Notes under the pieces: model-generated
Seen by the model: only the letters and a program-made list of their open reading frames with translations
Database searches by the model: none
What the model was told of the DNA's origin: nothing
Position numbers and translations under genes: made by a program
Part shown: piece by piece, positions 1 through 9,357 of the stretch
Numbering within the stretch: the stretch's first letter is position 1
Layout of the letters: each line of letters begins with the position of its first letter
DNA from: Bradyrhizobium cosmicum
GTDB taxonomy: Bacteria; Pseudomonadota; Alphaproteobacteria; Rhizobiales; Xanthobacteraceae
Assembly (NCBI RefSeq): GCF_007290395.2
Contig: NZ_CP041656.2
Location: 3,596,001-3,660,000, forward strand
DNA length: 64,000 nt
Direction of reading: 5' to 3'

Positions 1-559
1 CGACCGTCCAACCCCAACGCCAGTCATTCTGGACGAAGGTGGCCGACGGGAACAGGGCGGGATCATAGCGGTGCTGAATGTCGCCGACCGCGGCACCGCC
101 GCTGACGAACCAGAGGGCGGGACCGGTCGAGTAGCCGAGACGGCCCTTGATGTCGCCGAAGCTGCGGATCTTCGTGTAGTAGGTGTCGCCGAACCCGGCA
201 TTGATCTCGGCCGAACGGCCGCTGATGTCAGCCCAGTGATAGTCGCCCTCGATGCCGAAGACGACCGGGCCCTGCTGCCAATTGTAGCCGAACACGCCGC
301 CGACGAAGCCGCCGCTGGTGTCATACTTCTGGGTCGCTGCGAAACCCGGTGCATTCGGAGCCAACAAGAAGGTCTCGTCGCTACGGCCCCAGCCGCCGCC
401 GCCCTGCACACCGGCGTAGAAGCCGGTCCAGTTGTAGATCGGGGAAGGCGCGACCATCGGCGCCTTGGTGTAGGGACGCGCGGCCATATCCGCCGCATTC
501 GCGGGAGCCGCCAGGCCCAACGCAACGGTACCCAATGCAACCAGCAAAGTTTTATTCAT
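1..559 (-). CDS. Outer-membrane beta-barrel (porin-family) protein, C-terminus cut by window edge
   Basis: The gene runs off the left edge. ATG at 559 is preceded by GGGAGA at a good distance. The first 186 codons begin with a signal peptide (MNKTLLVALGTVALGLAAPA, cleavage near ANA-A) followed by the motif IYNWTGFYAGVQGGGGWG, typical of the small 8-strand barrels (Omp31/Opa-like) of Rhizobiales. Alternating polar/aromatic strands and turns such as VFGIEGDYHW follow. It should sit in the outer membrane; substrate and function are unknown. A second, broken member of the same kind lies at 28.0-28.5 kb. Confidence 0.88.
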   Translation of the reverse strand, partial: MNKTLLVALGTVALGLAAPANAADMAARPYTKAPMVAPSPIYNWTGFYAGVQGGGGWGRSDETFLLAPNAPGFAATQKYDTSGGFVGGVFGYNWQQGPVVFGIEGDYHWADISGRSAEINAGFGDTYYTKIRSFGDIKGRLGYSTGPALWFVSGGAAVGDIQHRYDPALFPSATFVQNDWRWGWTV

Positions 560-848
560 TACGGTCTCTCCCATGTTTGTCCGCTTCACAAAATTCCCCA
601 AAGCGGACCATCAGGCGCGATGCCCATACGATCTAATTCCGAGGCAAAGCTAGCCCGATTTGGCGCCAGAGTCCGTCTCCGAAATACCACAGTCGCGAAC
701 GAACGAAATGGAACTAAGTAAATGAATGTTAAGTGATTTTTCGTGTGATCGGGAACCCAAAAAAGTTCCATCCGGTTCCGTCGCCACAGTCCAGATTAAG
801 TTCCACTCTGCCCATTGATTCGGCATAGCTCACCGCAGCCCCGCTCAA
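560..848. other. Intergenic region between barrel gene and ssb control region
   Basis: No convincing gene is seen. It must hold the minus-strand promoter of the barrel gene. It contains a small cluster of GAAC words (697-714) and an imperfect palindrome GGGAAC-N8-GTTCC (751-769). The spacing does not fit the N7 LexA rule, so neither was called as a site. A 72-codon open frame on the minus strand (729-947) covers the ssb promoter and has no protein-like features. Confidence 0.5.
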
Positions 849-863
849 GAACAAATCTGGAAC
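849..863. promoter_or_regulatory. LexA-type SOS box upstream of ssb
   Basis: GAAC-AAATCTG-GAAC is a perfect match to the alphaproteobacterial LexA operator, a direct repeat GTTC-N7-GTTC (here read on the other strand). It overlaps the likely -35 of the ssb promoter, which is where a repressor would block transcription. ssb is a known SOS-linked gene in several proteobacteria, so the context agrees. LexA binding itself is inferred. Confidence 0.72.
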
Positions 864-886
864 AAGCCCGTCGTCGATGCTATATG
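858..886 (+). promoter_or_regulatory. Probable ssb promoter
   Basis: TGGAAC (858-863), a 17-nt spacer and TATATG (881-886) form a plausible sigma-70-type promoter, about 130 nt upstream of the ssb ATG. The -35 is poor but lies inside the LexA box. This is the best candidate in the gap; it was found by eye only. Confidence 0.45.
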
Positions 887-1019
887 TGGGGATAACCTGA
901 GGGGTGACGGACTGATCCGGCCTCGCAAGCGTATAGGTTCGCCTCAACAGGGTGGCAGAGGACCGTTTCGCGCGGACCCCGCCTTTGGAAATTCAGTGGC
1001 ATTCGGAGTGGAGAGCGGC

Positions 1020-1517
1020 ATGGCGGGAAGCGTCAACAAGGTCATTCTGGTTGGAAATCTCGGCAAGGATCCTGAAATCCGCCGTACCCAGGACGGGCGG
1101 CCGATTGCGAATCTGAGCATCGCGACCTCCGAGACCTGGCGTGACAAGAACAGCGGCGAGCGCAAGGAAAAGACCGAGTGGCACCGCGTCGTGATCTTCA
1201 ACGAAGGGCTCTGCAAGGTCGCCGAGCAGTACTTGAAGAAGGGCGCCAAGGTTTACATCGAAGGTGCGCTCCAGACCCGCAAATGGACCGACCAGGCGGG
1301 CGTCGAGAAGTACTCCACCGAGGTTGTGCTCCAGGGCTTCAACTCGACCCTGACGATGCTCGACGGCCGCAGCGGCGGTGGAGGCGGCAGCTTTGGCGAT
1401 GAGCCGGGCGGCGATTTCGGCTCCTCCGGTCCGGTCAGCAGCGCGCCGCGCCGTGCGGTTGCCGCCGGCGGTGGCGGGGGGCGCAACAGCGACATGGACG
1501 ACGACATCCCGTTCTGA
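1020..1517 (+). CDS. ssb: Single-stranded DNA-binding protein
   Basis: SSB binds exposed single-stranded DNA during replication, recombination and repair, and recruits partners through its C-terminal tip. The ORF has the OB-fold beginning [20 protein letters not shown], with RRTQDG and WHRVVIF following. A Gly-rich linker (residues about 118-155) leads to the classic acidic tip [11 protein letters not shown] 1020 is chosen over an in-frame GTG at 996 because GGAGAG lies just upstream and because the family starts at MAGSVN. Length is 165 aa, normal for the family. A LexA-type box lies about 160 nt upstream. Confidence 0.97.
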   Translation: MAGSVNKVILVGNLGKDPEIRRTQDGRPIANLSIATSETWRDKNSGERKEKTEWHRVVIFNEGLCKVAEQYLKKGAKVYIEGALQTRKWTDQAGVEKYSTEVVLQGFNSTLTMLDGRSGGGGGSFGDEPGGDFGSSGPVSSAPRRAVAAGGGGGRNSDMDDDIPF

Positions 1518-1876
1518 GAATGGCGGTCGCAAGACGAGGGCGCGCCGGCGGGATCGGCGGCGCTTCCCGTCTCGTCTGAGCAAATCTCACTAATCGGCAG
1601 GAAGGGCTCGGGATTTCCGGGCCCGCTTCATGTTTGAGGTCAGCTTGGATCGCCAATCGGCAGACAGGCTGACGGGGTGGGCTCGCCGCGCGACTTGCCC
1701 GGCGGTGCGGGCGGCTTCGGAAGGCCGATTTCAGGTTCGTCCAGGGCGTTGCTTGTGAGGCCTTAAGTCGTTGGAAAAATAAGCGGAAAAAGCGCTTCCC
1801 TTAGCCCCCGCGAGGGTGGTTATCAGGGGGCCGATGCGCTATATGATTCCCAGATAAAACCTCACCGGATTCCCCC
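1518..1876. other. ssb-gyrA intergenic region with terminator-like hairpin
   Basis: There is no gene here. A GC-rich hairpin at 1601-1628 (GAAGGGCTCGG paired with CCGGGCCCGCTTC, imperfect) could end the ssb transcript, although it lacks a strong U-tract. The gyrA promoter candidate is at the right end. Confidence 0.45.
1820..1847 (+). promoter_or_regulatory. Possible gyrA promoter
   Basis: TTATCA (1820-1825), 16 nt, then TATGAT (1842-1847). Transcription would start near 1854, leaving a short 5' UTR of about 22 nt before the TTG start. Only a by-eye match. Confidence 0.35.
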
Positions 1877-4624
1877 TTGGCTGACGACGACGACAAGCCC
1901 GGCGACCAGCCGGCGCAACCCTCGGATATTCGACCCGTCTCCATCTTCGAGGAGATGAAGAAGTCGTATCTCGACTACGCCATGAGCGTGATCGTGGCGC
2001 GGGCACTGCCCGATGCCCGCGACGGCCTGAAGCCGGTGCACCGGCGCATCCTGTACTCGATGCACGAGCAGGGCCACACGCCCGACAAGAAATACGTCAA
2101 ATCCGCCCGCGTGGTCGGTGACGTCATCGGTAAGTATCACCCGCACGGCGACCAGTCGATCTACGACGCCATGGTCCGCATGGCGCAGGACTTCTCGATG
2201 CGGGTGCCGCTGATCGACGGTCAGGGCAATTTCGGCTCGGTCGACGGCGATCCCCCGGCCGCCTATCGTTACACCGAGGCGCGGCTGACCAAGTCGGCGC
2301 TGGCCCTGCTGGCCGATATCGACAAGGACACCGTCGACTTCCAGCCGAACTACGACAACAACGAGACCGAGCCGTCGGTTCTTCCGGCCAAGTTCCCGAA
2401 CCTCCTGGTCAACGGCGCGGGCGGCATCGCGGTCGGCATGGCCACGAACATTCCGCCGCACAATCTCGGCGAAGTCATCGACGCCTGCGTGGCGCTGATC
2501 GACAATCCCGCGCTCACCGTCGACGAACTCATCAACATCGTACCCGGACCGGATTTTCCGACCGGCGGCGTCATTCTCGGGCGCGCGGGCATCCGCGCCG
2601 CCTATCACCTCGGCCGTGGCTCGATCATGATGCGCGGCAAGGTCTCGATCGAGACCATCCGCAAGGAGCGCGAGGCGATCATCATCACCGAGATTCCCTA
2701 CCAGGTGAACAAGGCGACGATGGTCGAGCGCATCGCCGAACTGGTCAAGGAAAAGAAGATCGAGGGCATCGGCGACCTGCGCGACGAATCCGACCGCGAC
2801 GGCTACCGCGTTGTCATCGAACTGAAGCGCGACGCCGTGCCGGACGTGGTGCTGAACCAGCTCTACCGGTTCACGCCGCTGCAGACGAGCTTCGGCGTCA
2901 ACATGGTGGCGCTCGACAGCGGCCGTCCGCGGATCATGCATCTGAAGGACCTGCTGGCGATCTTCGTCGACTTCCGTGAGCGGGTCGTCACGCGTCGCAC
3001 CAAGTTCCTGCTCGCGAAGGCGCGCGATCGCGCCCATATCTTGGTCGGTCTCGCCATCGCGGTCGCCAATATCGACGAGATGATTCGCGTCATCCGGACC
3101 TCGCCCGATCCGACCACCGCCCGCGACACCCTGATGTCGCGCGACTGGCCGGCACGGGACGTCGAGGACATGCTGACGCTGATCGACGATCCGCGCCACC
3201 GGATCAGCGAGAACGGCACGATCCGGCTGTCGATGGAGCAGGCGAGGGCCATTCTCGATCTGCGTCTCCAGCGCCTCACCGCACTCGGCCGCGACGAAAT
3301 CCGCGACGAGCTCGACACGCTCGCCGGCGAGATCGCCGACTATCTCGCCATCCTGCGCTCGCGCGAGCGCGTGCTTGAAATCATCAAGACCGAGCTTGCC
3401 GAGGTGAAGGCCGAGTTCGCCACGCCGCGCCGCACTGTCATCATCGAGCAGGAAGGCGAGGTCGAGGACGAGGACCTGATCCAGCGCGAGGACATGGTCG
3501 TCACCGTCTCCCACGCCGGCTACGTCAAGCGCGTCCCGCTGTCGGCCTACCGGGCCCAGCGCCGCGGCGGCAAGGGCCGCGCCGGCATGCAGACCCGCGA
3601 CGAGGATTTCGTCAGCCGCCTGTTCGTGGCCTCCACGCACACGCCGGTGCTGTTCTTCTCGTCGCGCGGCCAGGTCTACAAGGAAAAGGTCTGGCGGCTG
3701 CCGATGGCCGCACCGAACGCGCGCGGCAAGGCGCTGATCAACATCCTGCCGCTGGAGCAGGGCGAGCGCATCACCACCATCATGCCGCTGCCCGAGGATG
3801 AATCGACCTGGGGCAACCTCGACGTGATGTTCGCGACCACCGGCGGCAACGTCCGGCGCAACAAGCTGTCCGACTTCGTCGACGTCCGGCGCTCCGGCAT
3901 CATCGCCATGAAGCTCGACGAGAACGAAGCGATCGTCGACGTTCAGATCTGCACCGAGCACGACGACGTGCTGCTCACCGGCGCCGGCGGCCAGTGCATC
4001 CGCTTCCCCGTCACCGACGTTCGCGTGTTCACCGGGCGCACCTCGATGGGCGTGCGCGGTATCGCCCTTGCCGAGGGCGACAAGGTGATCTCGCTGGCGA
4101 TCCTGCGCCACGTCGACACCAGCTCGGACGAACGCTCGGCCTATCTGAAGATGCGCCGCGCGGTCGCCGGCGAAGCCACGGCCGAGGAGCCGGCAGTGGA
4201 CGCCGAGGCCGAAGAGACGACCTCCGGGAGCTTCCAGCTTCCGCCGGAGCGCTATGTCGAGATGTCGGCGGCCGAGCAGGTCGTGCTGACCGTCTCCGTG
4301 AACGGCTACGGCAAGCGGACCTCGTCCTACGAGTACCGCACCACGGGCCGCGGCGGCAAAGGCATCGTCGCCATGAGCGTCAACAACCGCAACGGCAATC
4401 TGGTGGCCTCGTTCCCCGTGGAAGACGCCGACCAGATCATGCTGGTCACTGACAAGGGCCAGCTGATCCGCTGCCCGGTCGAGGGTATCCGCGTCGCCGG
4501 TCGCTCGACCCAGGGCGTGATCGTGTTCGACACCGCCGAGGACGAGCATGTGGTGTCGGTCGAGCACATCACCGAAGAGGCTGAGAGCGGCAACGGTGCG
4601 AATGGTGAGGCAAACGGGGAGTGA
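1877..4624 (+). CDS. gyrA: DNA gyrase subunit A
   Basis: This is the breakage-reunion subunit of gyrase, which acts with GyrB to introduce negative supercoils. It has 915 codons and starts at TTG ([12 protein letters not shown]); the family N-terminal motif [19 protein letters not shown] follows directly. The catalytic tyrosine is Y132 in [10 protein letters not shown]. The GyrA box QRRGGKG, diagnostic of gyrase rather than topoisomerase IV, is at residues 561-567. The C-terminal beta-pinwheel carries an acidic insert (about 780-790) and an acidic tail. The quinolone-resistance region reads [10 protein letters not shown], so the residue matching E. coli Ser83 is Gln93. Confidence 0.98.
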   Translation: MADDDDKPGDQPAQPSDIRPVSIFEEMKKSYLDYAMSVIVARALPDARDGLKPVHRRILYSMHEQGHTPDKKYVKSARVVGDVIGKYHPHGDQSIYDAMVRMAQDFSMRVPLIDGQGNFGSVDGDPPAAYRYTEARLTKSALALLADIDKDTVDFQPNYDNNETEPSVLPAKFPNLLVNGAGGIAVGMATNIPPHNLGEVIDACVALIDNPALTVDELINIVPGPDFPTGGVILGRAGIRAAYHLGRGSIMMRGKVSIETIRKEREAIIITEIPYQVNKATMVERIAELVKEKKIEGIGDLRDESDRDGYRVVIELKRDAVPDVVLNQLYRFTPLQTSFGVNMVALDSGRPRIMHLKDLLAIFVDFRERVVTRRTKFLLAKARDRAHILVGLAIAVANIDEMIRVIRTSPDPTTARDTLMSRDWPARDVEDMLTLIDDPRHRISENGTIRLSMEQARAILDLRLQRLTALGRDEIRDELDTLAGEIADYLAILRSRERVLEIIKTELAEVKAEFATPRRTVIIEQEGEVEDEDLIQREDMVVTVSHAGYVKRVPLSAYRAQRRGGKGRAGMQTRDEDFVSRLFVASTHTPVLFFSSRGQVYKEKVWRLPMAAPNARGKALINILPLEQGERITTIMPLPEDESTWGNLDVMFATTGGNVRRNKLSDFVDVRRSGIIAMKLDENEAIVDVQICTEHDDVLLTGAGGQCIRFPVTDVRVFTGRTSMGVRGIALAEGDKVISLAILRHVDTSSDERSAYLKMRRAVAGEATAEEPAVDAEAEETTSGSFQLPPERYVEMSAAEQVVLTVSVNGYGKRTSSYEYRTTGRGGKGIVAMSVNNRNGNLVASFPVEDADQIMLVTDKGQLIRCPVEGIRVAGRSTQGVIVFDTAEDEHVVSVEHITEEAESGNGANGEANGE

Positions 4625-4636
4625 TCATTCACCCCT

Positions 4637-4673
4637 CGTAGCCCGGACGGCGCGAAGCGAAATCCGGGCTACG
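4637..4673. repeat. Palindromic intergenic repeat between gyrA and kup
   Basis: An 11-bp perfect stem (CGTAGCCCGGA / TCCGGGCTACG) closes a 15-nt loop containing GCGAAGCGAA. It sits between convergent genes and could stop transcription from both sides, although no U-tract follows. The pattern of GTAGCCCGGA plus GCGAAGCG is, from memory, a common dispersed repeat in Bradyrhizobium-type genomes. Confidence 0.75.
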
Positions 4674-4680
4674 AATTTCG

Positions 4681-6597
4681 CTAGATCTCCAGCTCCGTGC
4701 CGAATTCCACCACCTGCTTGGTCGGTACGCCGAAGAACGCGGCGGAGCGCTCGGCGTTCCGCTGCAGGAATGCGAACACGCCTTCGCGCCAGACCCACAT
4801 GCCCGGGACGTCCTCGCGCGGGATGATGGTCTCGCGGCCGACGTAGTAGGTGACGTCGGAGAGGTCGATGCCGGGCAGCTTGCCCTGGCGGCAGGTGAGC
4901 TTGAGCCCATCATAGATCGTCGGGTTCTGCATGAAGCCATAATGCAGGATCACGCGGGTGATGCCGGTGATGATCTCGATCACCTCGGCGCGCTCCTCGT
5001 CGGCAATGTGAGGGGCGTCTTCGATCAGGACCGTGACGAGGATGACGCGCTCGTGCAACACGTGGTTGTGCTTGACGAATTGCGTGAGTGTCAGCGGCAC
5101 GCCTTTCGGCGCAGAAGCCAGGAAGACGGCGGTCCCGGGCAGCCTTGCGCTGCACTTGTTCACTGCGGTCTCGATCAGATCCTCCTCGGGTTGTCGCAGC
5201 TTCGCGCGCGCGGCCTCGACCAGCTTCACGCCGGCCCGCCAGGTCAGCATCAGGAAGGCGACGAGGGCTGCGAGCAGCAGCGGAAACCAGCCGCCCTCGA
5301 ACAGCTTGATCGAGTTGGCCGAGAAGAAGATCATATCGATCACGAAGAAGAAGCCGTTCACGGCGACGACGAGCCAGGGCGAAAAACCCCACTGGATCGC
5401 CAGCAGCGCGGCGAGCAGTGTCGTGATCGCCATCAGCAGCGACACCGCGATGCCGTAGGCGCCGGCGAGCGCGTCCGAGGTGCCGAAGCTCAGCACCGCA
5501 CCAAGTGTCGCGGCGGCAAGCAGCCAGTTCACCAGCGGCACGTAGATCTGGCCGATGGCGTCACTCTGGGTGTGGCGGATCTGCATGCGTGGCAGGAAGC
5601 CGAGCTGGATCGACTGCTGAGTCAGCGAGAACACGCCGGAAATGATCGCCTGCGAGGCGATCACAGTCGCGACCGCGGAGAAGGCGACCAGCGGATAGTG
5701 CAGGGCGTCGGGGCAGAGCTGGAAGAACGGATTCTCGATCATGGTCGGATCGGTGATCAGCAGCGCGGCCTGCCCGAAATAGTTCAGCACCAGCGCCGGC
5801 AGGCAGATTGCGAACCAGGCGAGCCGGATCGGGAAGCGGCCGAAATGCCCCATGTCGGCATACATGGCCTCGCCGCCGGTCACCGCCAGAAACGCCGCGC
5901 CGAGGATGGCGAAGGAGACGTGGAAATCCTGGTGGATCAAGAACTCGAAAGCATAGAGCGGGCTGAGCGCGGCCAGCACCGCCGGCGCTTTGACGATACC
6001 GTGGATGCCGAGCGCGGCGAGCACGACGAACCAGGCCAGCATCACCGGGCCGAAGATGCGGCCGATGAATCCGGTGCCCTGTTTCTGCATCATGAACAGC
6101 CCGATCAGGAGGACGACGGTGACGGGTACGACCACTGGCGCGAGCGAGGGGGCGTCGACCTTGAGGCCTTCGATCGCGCTGAGCACCGAGATCGCCGGCG
6201 TGATCGCGCCGTCGCCATAGAGCAGCGCGGCGCCGATCAGGCCCACCACCAGCAGATGGGCTCGCCAGGTGCCGGGTTGGGCGTGGCGGGCATGCAGCAG
6301 CGCCAGCAGGGCGACGATGCCGCCTTCGCCGCGATTGTCCGCGCGCAGGATCAGCAGCGCATATTTGAACGAGATGATGAGCAACAGCGCCCACAGGATC
6401 AGCGAGGCAATTCCCAGAACAGCGTCGTGGCTCAATGTGCCGCCATGAGCGGCCGCCTTGGCGGCTTCCTTGAGGGCGTAGAGGGGGCTGGTGCCGATAT
6501 CGCCATAGACCACCCCAAGGGCGCCCATGGTCATGGCTATTGGGAGGGGGGCCGGATGATGGCCGGAAGCGACCGCGGGCGTGCTGGACAAGTGCAA
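4681..6597 (-). CDS. kup: KUP-family potassium uptake protein
   Basis: Inner-membrane K+ uptake protein, probably H+-coupled, 638 aa. The N-terminus carries the family signature GVVYGDIGTSPLYAL (residues about 28-42). About twelve hydrophobic helices follow up to residue about 455, then a soluble C-terminal domain ending VVEFGTELEI. The length matches Kup/Trk proteins. It is convergent with gyrA. Bradyrhizobia carry several kup copies, so the exact paralogue is not assigned. Confidence 0.95.
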   Translation of the reverse strand: MHLSSTPAVASGHHPAPLPIAMTMGALGVVYGDIGTSPLYALKEAAKAAAHGGTLSHDAVLGIASLILWALLLIISFKYALLILRADNRGEGGIVALLALLHARHAQPGTWRAHLLVVGLIGAALLYGDGAITPAISVLSAIEGLKVDAPSLAPVVVPVTVVLLIGLFMMQKQGTGFIGRIFGPVMLAWFVVLAALGIHGIVKAPAVLAALSPLYAFEFLIHQDFHVSFAILGAAFLAVTGGEAMYADMGHFGRFPIRLAWFAICLPALVLNYFGQAALLITDPTMIENPFFQLCPDALHYPLVAFSAVATVIASQAIISGVFSLTQQSIQLGFLPRMQIRHTQSDAIGQIYVPLVNWLLAAATLGAVLSFGTSDALAGAYGIAVSLLMAITTLLAALLAIQWGFSPWLVVAVNGFFFVIDMIFFSANSIKLFEGGWFPLLLAALVAFLMLTWRAGVKLVEAARAKLRQPEEDLIETAVNKCSARLPGTAVFLASAPKGVPLTLTQFVKHNHVLHERVILVTVLIEDAPHIADEERAEVIEIITGITRVILHYGFMQNPTIYDGLKLTCRQGKLPGIDLSDVTYYVGRETIIPREDVPGMWVWREGVFAFLQRNAERSAAFFGVPTKQVVEFGTELEI

Positions 6598-6713
6598 CCC
6601 CTCAATGGGATCGCGCCCGGCGGGTCATTCCGACGGGCGCGAGCATCAAGCAGTCTGCGACGGGACGTCGCAAATATCCATGGGATTTATATGACGCGAA
6701 GCTGACAGCCTGC

Positions 6714-6971
6714 CTACGGCGTGCGGTCGGCGGTCACGAGGCGCGCTTCACGGATGTTGGCCTTGGTGCCGGCGCGGCGCAGGCACGAGGCTTCGAAGTT
6801 CGGCCATGCCTGCTGCGAGCAGTCCTTGCCGATGGTGCGGATATCGAGCCGGTCGCCCTTGGCGAGCGCCTGCGGGACGCTCGCTTCGACGGCCGGAGCG
6901 AAGCCGGGAAGGACGGTGAGGGCAGCAGCCACAAAAGCGGCGATTGCAATCGCTGAGAAGGTCTTGATCAT
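6714..6971 (-). CDS. Small secreted protein, unknown function
   Basis: 85 codons. The ATG is preceded by AGGGGA about 7 nt upstream. A clear signal peptide (IAIAAFVAAALTVLPGFAPA) is followed by a mature part of about 55 residues with two cysteines in the pattern CSQQAW..FEASCLRRAG, probably one disulphide in the periplasm. I recognise the pattern as a short family frequent in Bradyrhizobium, but no function is known to me. Not linked to kup or coaD. Confidence 0.75.
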   Translation of the reverse strand: MIKTFSAIAIAAFVAAALTVLPGFAPAVEASVPQALAKGDRLDIRTIGKDCSQQAWPNFEASCLRRAGTKANIREARLVTADRTP

Positions 6972-7218
6972 CGACGGTCCCCTGTGATGCGGCCGCTACG
7001 CCCAGTATGCGGCCCGTCATTCGTTGGGTGGATTAGTAACCATGGCCAGTTTCCGGACGTCTTCGCGGAGGTGGGAAATGGTTTCGTTCGCGCTCCGTTT
7101 TGTGTCGTGGCCGCCCTCAGGACGAAACAATTGGCGCGATTCCGACATGGCCTGGCGGAATGACGGGCGGAAACCGGTCCGGCTTGCCGGGCCGGGCGGG
7201 GCGCGGTAGGACGGGGCC

Positions 7219-7713
7219 ATGCCGCGCATTGCCTTCTATCCAGGTTCCTTCGACCCCATCACCAACGGCCATCTGGACGTGGTCCGGCACAGTGTTCCCC
7301 TGTGCGACCGGCTGGTCGTCGCCATCGGGGTCCATCCCGGCAAGAAGCCGCTGTTCACGACCGAGGAGCGGCTCAAGATGCTGCACGAGGTCTGCGGGCC
7401 GGTGGCCGCTGCGGCCGGCTGCGTGCTGGAAGCCGTCACCTTCGACGATCTCGCGGTCACAGCAGCCCGCACGCACGGCGCGACCATCATGATTCGTGGC
7501 CTGCGCGACGGCACTGATCTCGACTACGAAATGCAGCTCGCCGGCATGAACGGGACCATGGCGCCCGAGGTGCATACGGTCTTCCTGCCGGCCTCTCCCG
7601 CGGTCCGCCCGATCACCGCCACTTTGGTGCGTCAGATCGCCGGCATGGGCGGCGACGTCTCGGCCTTCGTACCGCCGCTCGTCGCGGCACAGCTCAAGGC
7701 AAAATTCGCCTGA
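7219..7713 (+). CDS. coaD: Pantetheine-phosphate adenylyltransferase
   Basis: Catalyses the fourth step of coenzyme A synthesis: ATP + 4'-phosphopantetheine gives dephospho-CoA + PPi. At 164 aa it is the family size. The nucleotidyltransferase motif is [14 protein letters not shown] (T/HxGH type), followed by [21 protein letters not shown] and the C-terminal [21 protein letters not shown], all hallmark CoaD blocks. It lies upstream of two cyclophilin genes in the same direction, with about 40 nt to the next ATG. Confidence 0.97.
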   Translation: MPRIAFYPGSFDPITNGHLDVVRHSVPLCDRLVVAIGVHPGKKPLFTTEERLKMLHEVCGPVAAAAGCVLEAVTFDDLAVTAARTHGATIMIRGLRDGTDLDYEMQLAGMNGTMAPEVHTVFLPASPAVRPITATLVRQIAGMGGDVSAFVPPLVAAQLKAKFA

Positions 7714-7754
7714 TAACGGCGCGTTTCCTCTTTCATCTCTGATCCGGAGTTCTC

Positions 7755-8318
7755 ATGATCCGAATTTTCGCAGTTCTTGCCGCGCTTGTGTTTGCGGTGC
7801 CGGCGGTGGCGCAGCAATTGCCGGCCAATCTCGACAAGGCCAACGCCATCGTCATCGACACCACCAAGGGCCGCATCGTCATCAAGCTGCGTCCCGACCT
7901 CGCGCCCCAGCACGCCGAGCGCATCAAGCAGCTCGCGCGCGAGGGCTATTACAACAACGTCCCGTTCCACCGTGTCATGGACGGCTTCATGGCGCAGACC
8001 GGCGACGGCCAGAATTTCAACGGCACCGGCGGTTCTAAATATCCGAACCTGAAGCAGGAATTCTCAAAGGTGCATTTCGCGCGCGGCATCGTCGGCATGG
8101 CCCGGCGCGGCGACAGCGTCGACACCGCCAATTCCCAGTTCTTCATCATGTTCGCCGACGGCGGCAGCCTGGATAACCAGTACACCGTGATCGGCGAAGT
8201 GGTGCAGGGCATGGACGTCGTCGACAAGCTGAAGAAGGCGCCGCCCGGCTCGCCCAGCGGCAGCGTCACCGACCCCGACAAGATGGTGAAGGTGCAGGTC
8301 GCCTCCGACATCAAATAG
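7755..8318 (+). CDS. Periplasmic cyclophilin-type peptidyl-prolyl isomerase
   Basis: 187 aa with an N-terminal signal peptide (MIRIFAVLAALVFAVPAVAQ) and a full cyclophilin domain. Visible are YYNNVPFHRVMDGFMAQTGD (catalytic Arg of FHRV), the MARRGDSVDTANSQFFIMF block and YTVIGEVVQGMDVVDKL. It would assist folding of exported proteins. A cytosolic paralogue (ppiB) follows about 430 nt downstream, giving the common exported/cytosolic cyclophilin pair. The symbol ppiA would fit but is not assigned firmly. Confidence 0.93.
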   Translation: MIRIFAVLAALVFAVPAVAQQLPANLDKANAIVIDTTKGRIVIKLRPDLAPQHAERIKQLAREGYYNNVPFHRVMDGFMAQTGDGQNFNGTGGSKYPNLKQEFSKVHFARGIVGMARRGDSVDTANSQFFIMFADGGSLDNQYTVIGEVVQGMDVVDKLKKAPPGSPSGSVTDPDKMVKVQVASDIK

Positions 8319-8327
8319 GGTGGGATC

Positions 8328-8753
8328 ATGGCGCGCCGCGGCAACAGGCTCCTGCTGGCTGCCGCGGTGCTGCTCTCCGGCATCCCGGGTGCGGCTGCCG
8401 GGGACGTAGAGGTCAACACCATCCAGGACATCTTCCGGCATCTTCGGACCTGCTGGAAGCCGCCGTCGCCCGCCAGGGCTCGCCCACTCGACATCACCGT
8501 CGTCGTGAGCTTTAACCGGTCCGGAAACATTCTGGGCCATCCGAGGATTTCCTATGAATCCGCGGAGGCTTCCGACAATGACCGGCTGCAATACCGGATC
8601 GCGGTGATGGGGGCGTTGCAACGCTGCACGCCGATGCCATTTACCGATGCAATGGCCGGCGCCGCCGCGGGACGTCCATTCGCGATCCAGTTCCGTAGCC
8701 GCAAAACGTCGCCTGACAAGACTTCACCTCCAACGCAAGAGAGACGAGCATGA
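8328..8753 (+). CDS. Secreted protein, TonB-C-like, unknown function
   Basis: 141 aa lying between the two cyclophilin genes; its stop overlaps the ppiB start by 4 nt (ATGA), which indicates cotranscription. A signal peptide precedes a single domain with TCWKPP..., LDITVVVSFNRSGNILGHPRISY and LQRCTPMPF. This is the pattern of TonB C-terminal/TolA-like folds, with two cysteines that could pair. No membrane anchor or long linker is present, so it is not a standard TonB. Function unknown; a periplasmic role is inferred. Confidence 0.82.
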   Translation: MARRGNRLLLAAAVLLSGIPGAAAGDVEVNTIQDIFRHLRTCWKPPSPARARPLDITVVVSFNRSGNILGHPRISYESAEASDNDRLQYRIAVMGALQRCTPMPFTDAMAGAAAGRPFAIQFRSRKTSPDKTSPPTQERRA

Positions 8754-9214
8754 GCGTCACCGAAAACACCTTGATCCTCGAGACCACCCAGGGCCCCGTC
8801 ACCATCGAGATGCGTCCCGACCTCGCGCCCGGCCATGTCGCGCGCATCAAGGAACTGGTCCGCGAAGGTTTTTACGACGGCATCGTGTTCCACCGCGTGA
8901 TCGAAGGCTTCATGGCGCAGACCGGCTGCCCGCAGGGCACCGGCACCGGCGGCTCCGGCAAGAAGCTGAAGGCCGAGTTCAACAAGGAGCCGCATGTGCG
9001 CGGCACCACCTCGATGGCCCGTGCTGCCAGCCCCGATTCCGGCGACAGCCAGTTCTTCATCTGCTTCGACGACGCCCGCTTCCTCGACAATCAGTACACG
9101 GTGTGGGGCAAGGTCACCGAGGGTATGGAGAACGTCGACAAGATCAAGCGCGGCGAGCCGGTGCAGAACCCCGACAAGATCGTCAAGGCGCGGATGGCCG
9201 CGGACGCGGAATAA
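8750..9214 (+). CDS. ppiB: Cytosolic peptidyl-prolyl cis-trans isomerase B
   Basis: 154 aa without signal peptide; a complete cyclophilin domain with GIVFHRVIEGFMAQTGCPQGTGTGGSG, MARAASPDSGDSQFFIC and NQYTVWGKVTEGMENVDKIKRGEP. It catalyses proline isomerisation in protein folding. The start overlaps the stop of the upstream secreted gene by 4 nt. A palindromic repeat block begins about 10 nt after the stop. Confidence 0.95.
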   Translation: MSVTENTLILETTQGPVTIEMRPDLAPGHVARIKELVREGFYDGIVFHRVIEGFMAQTGCPQGTGTGGSGKKLKAEFNKEPHVRGTTSMARAASPDSGDSQFFICFDDARFLDNQYTVWGKVTEGMENVDKIKRGEPVQNPDKIVKARMAADAE

Positions 9215-9222
9215 GCGCTCCA

Positions 9223-9332
9223 CCCTCATCCTGAGGAGCGCGAAACGCGCCTCTCGAAGGATGAAGGCCCCGCTGCTGCGGGTCGGCCTTCATGGTTCGA
9301 GACGGCGCTAGCGCGCCTCCTCTCCATGAGGG
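9223..9332. repeat. Composite palindromic repeat (two units) between ppiB and queA
   Basis: Two hairpin units lie side by side. The first is CTCATCCTGAGGAGCGCG / CGCGCCTCTCGAAGGATGA with a short loop (about 9225-9264). The second is TTCATGGTTCGAGACGGCGC / GCGCCTCCTCTCCATGAGG (about 9289-9332). Between them GAAGGCC...GGCCTTC pairs across a small GC hairpin. It resembles the REP-like elements known in Bradyrhizobium and Rhodopseudomonas. It covers the spurious upstream extension of the queA frame. Confidence 0.78.
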
Positions 9333-9357
9333 TTTGGCTGTCGCGCCAAGCACCGAC

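Noticed and set aside
751..769. GGGAAC-N8-GTTCC palindrome upstream of ssb as a LexA box
   Set aside because: Spacing is 8, not 7, and the arrangement is inverted rather than direct; the 849-863 site fits the alphaproteobacterial rule exactly.
1862..4567. 901-codon open frame on the strand opposite gyrA
   Set aside because: Shadow of a high-GC gene: His/Asp/Arg-rich composition without domains, while the plus strand is a complete GyrA.
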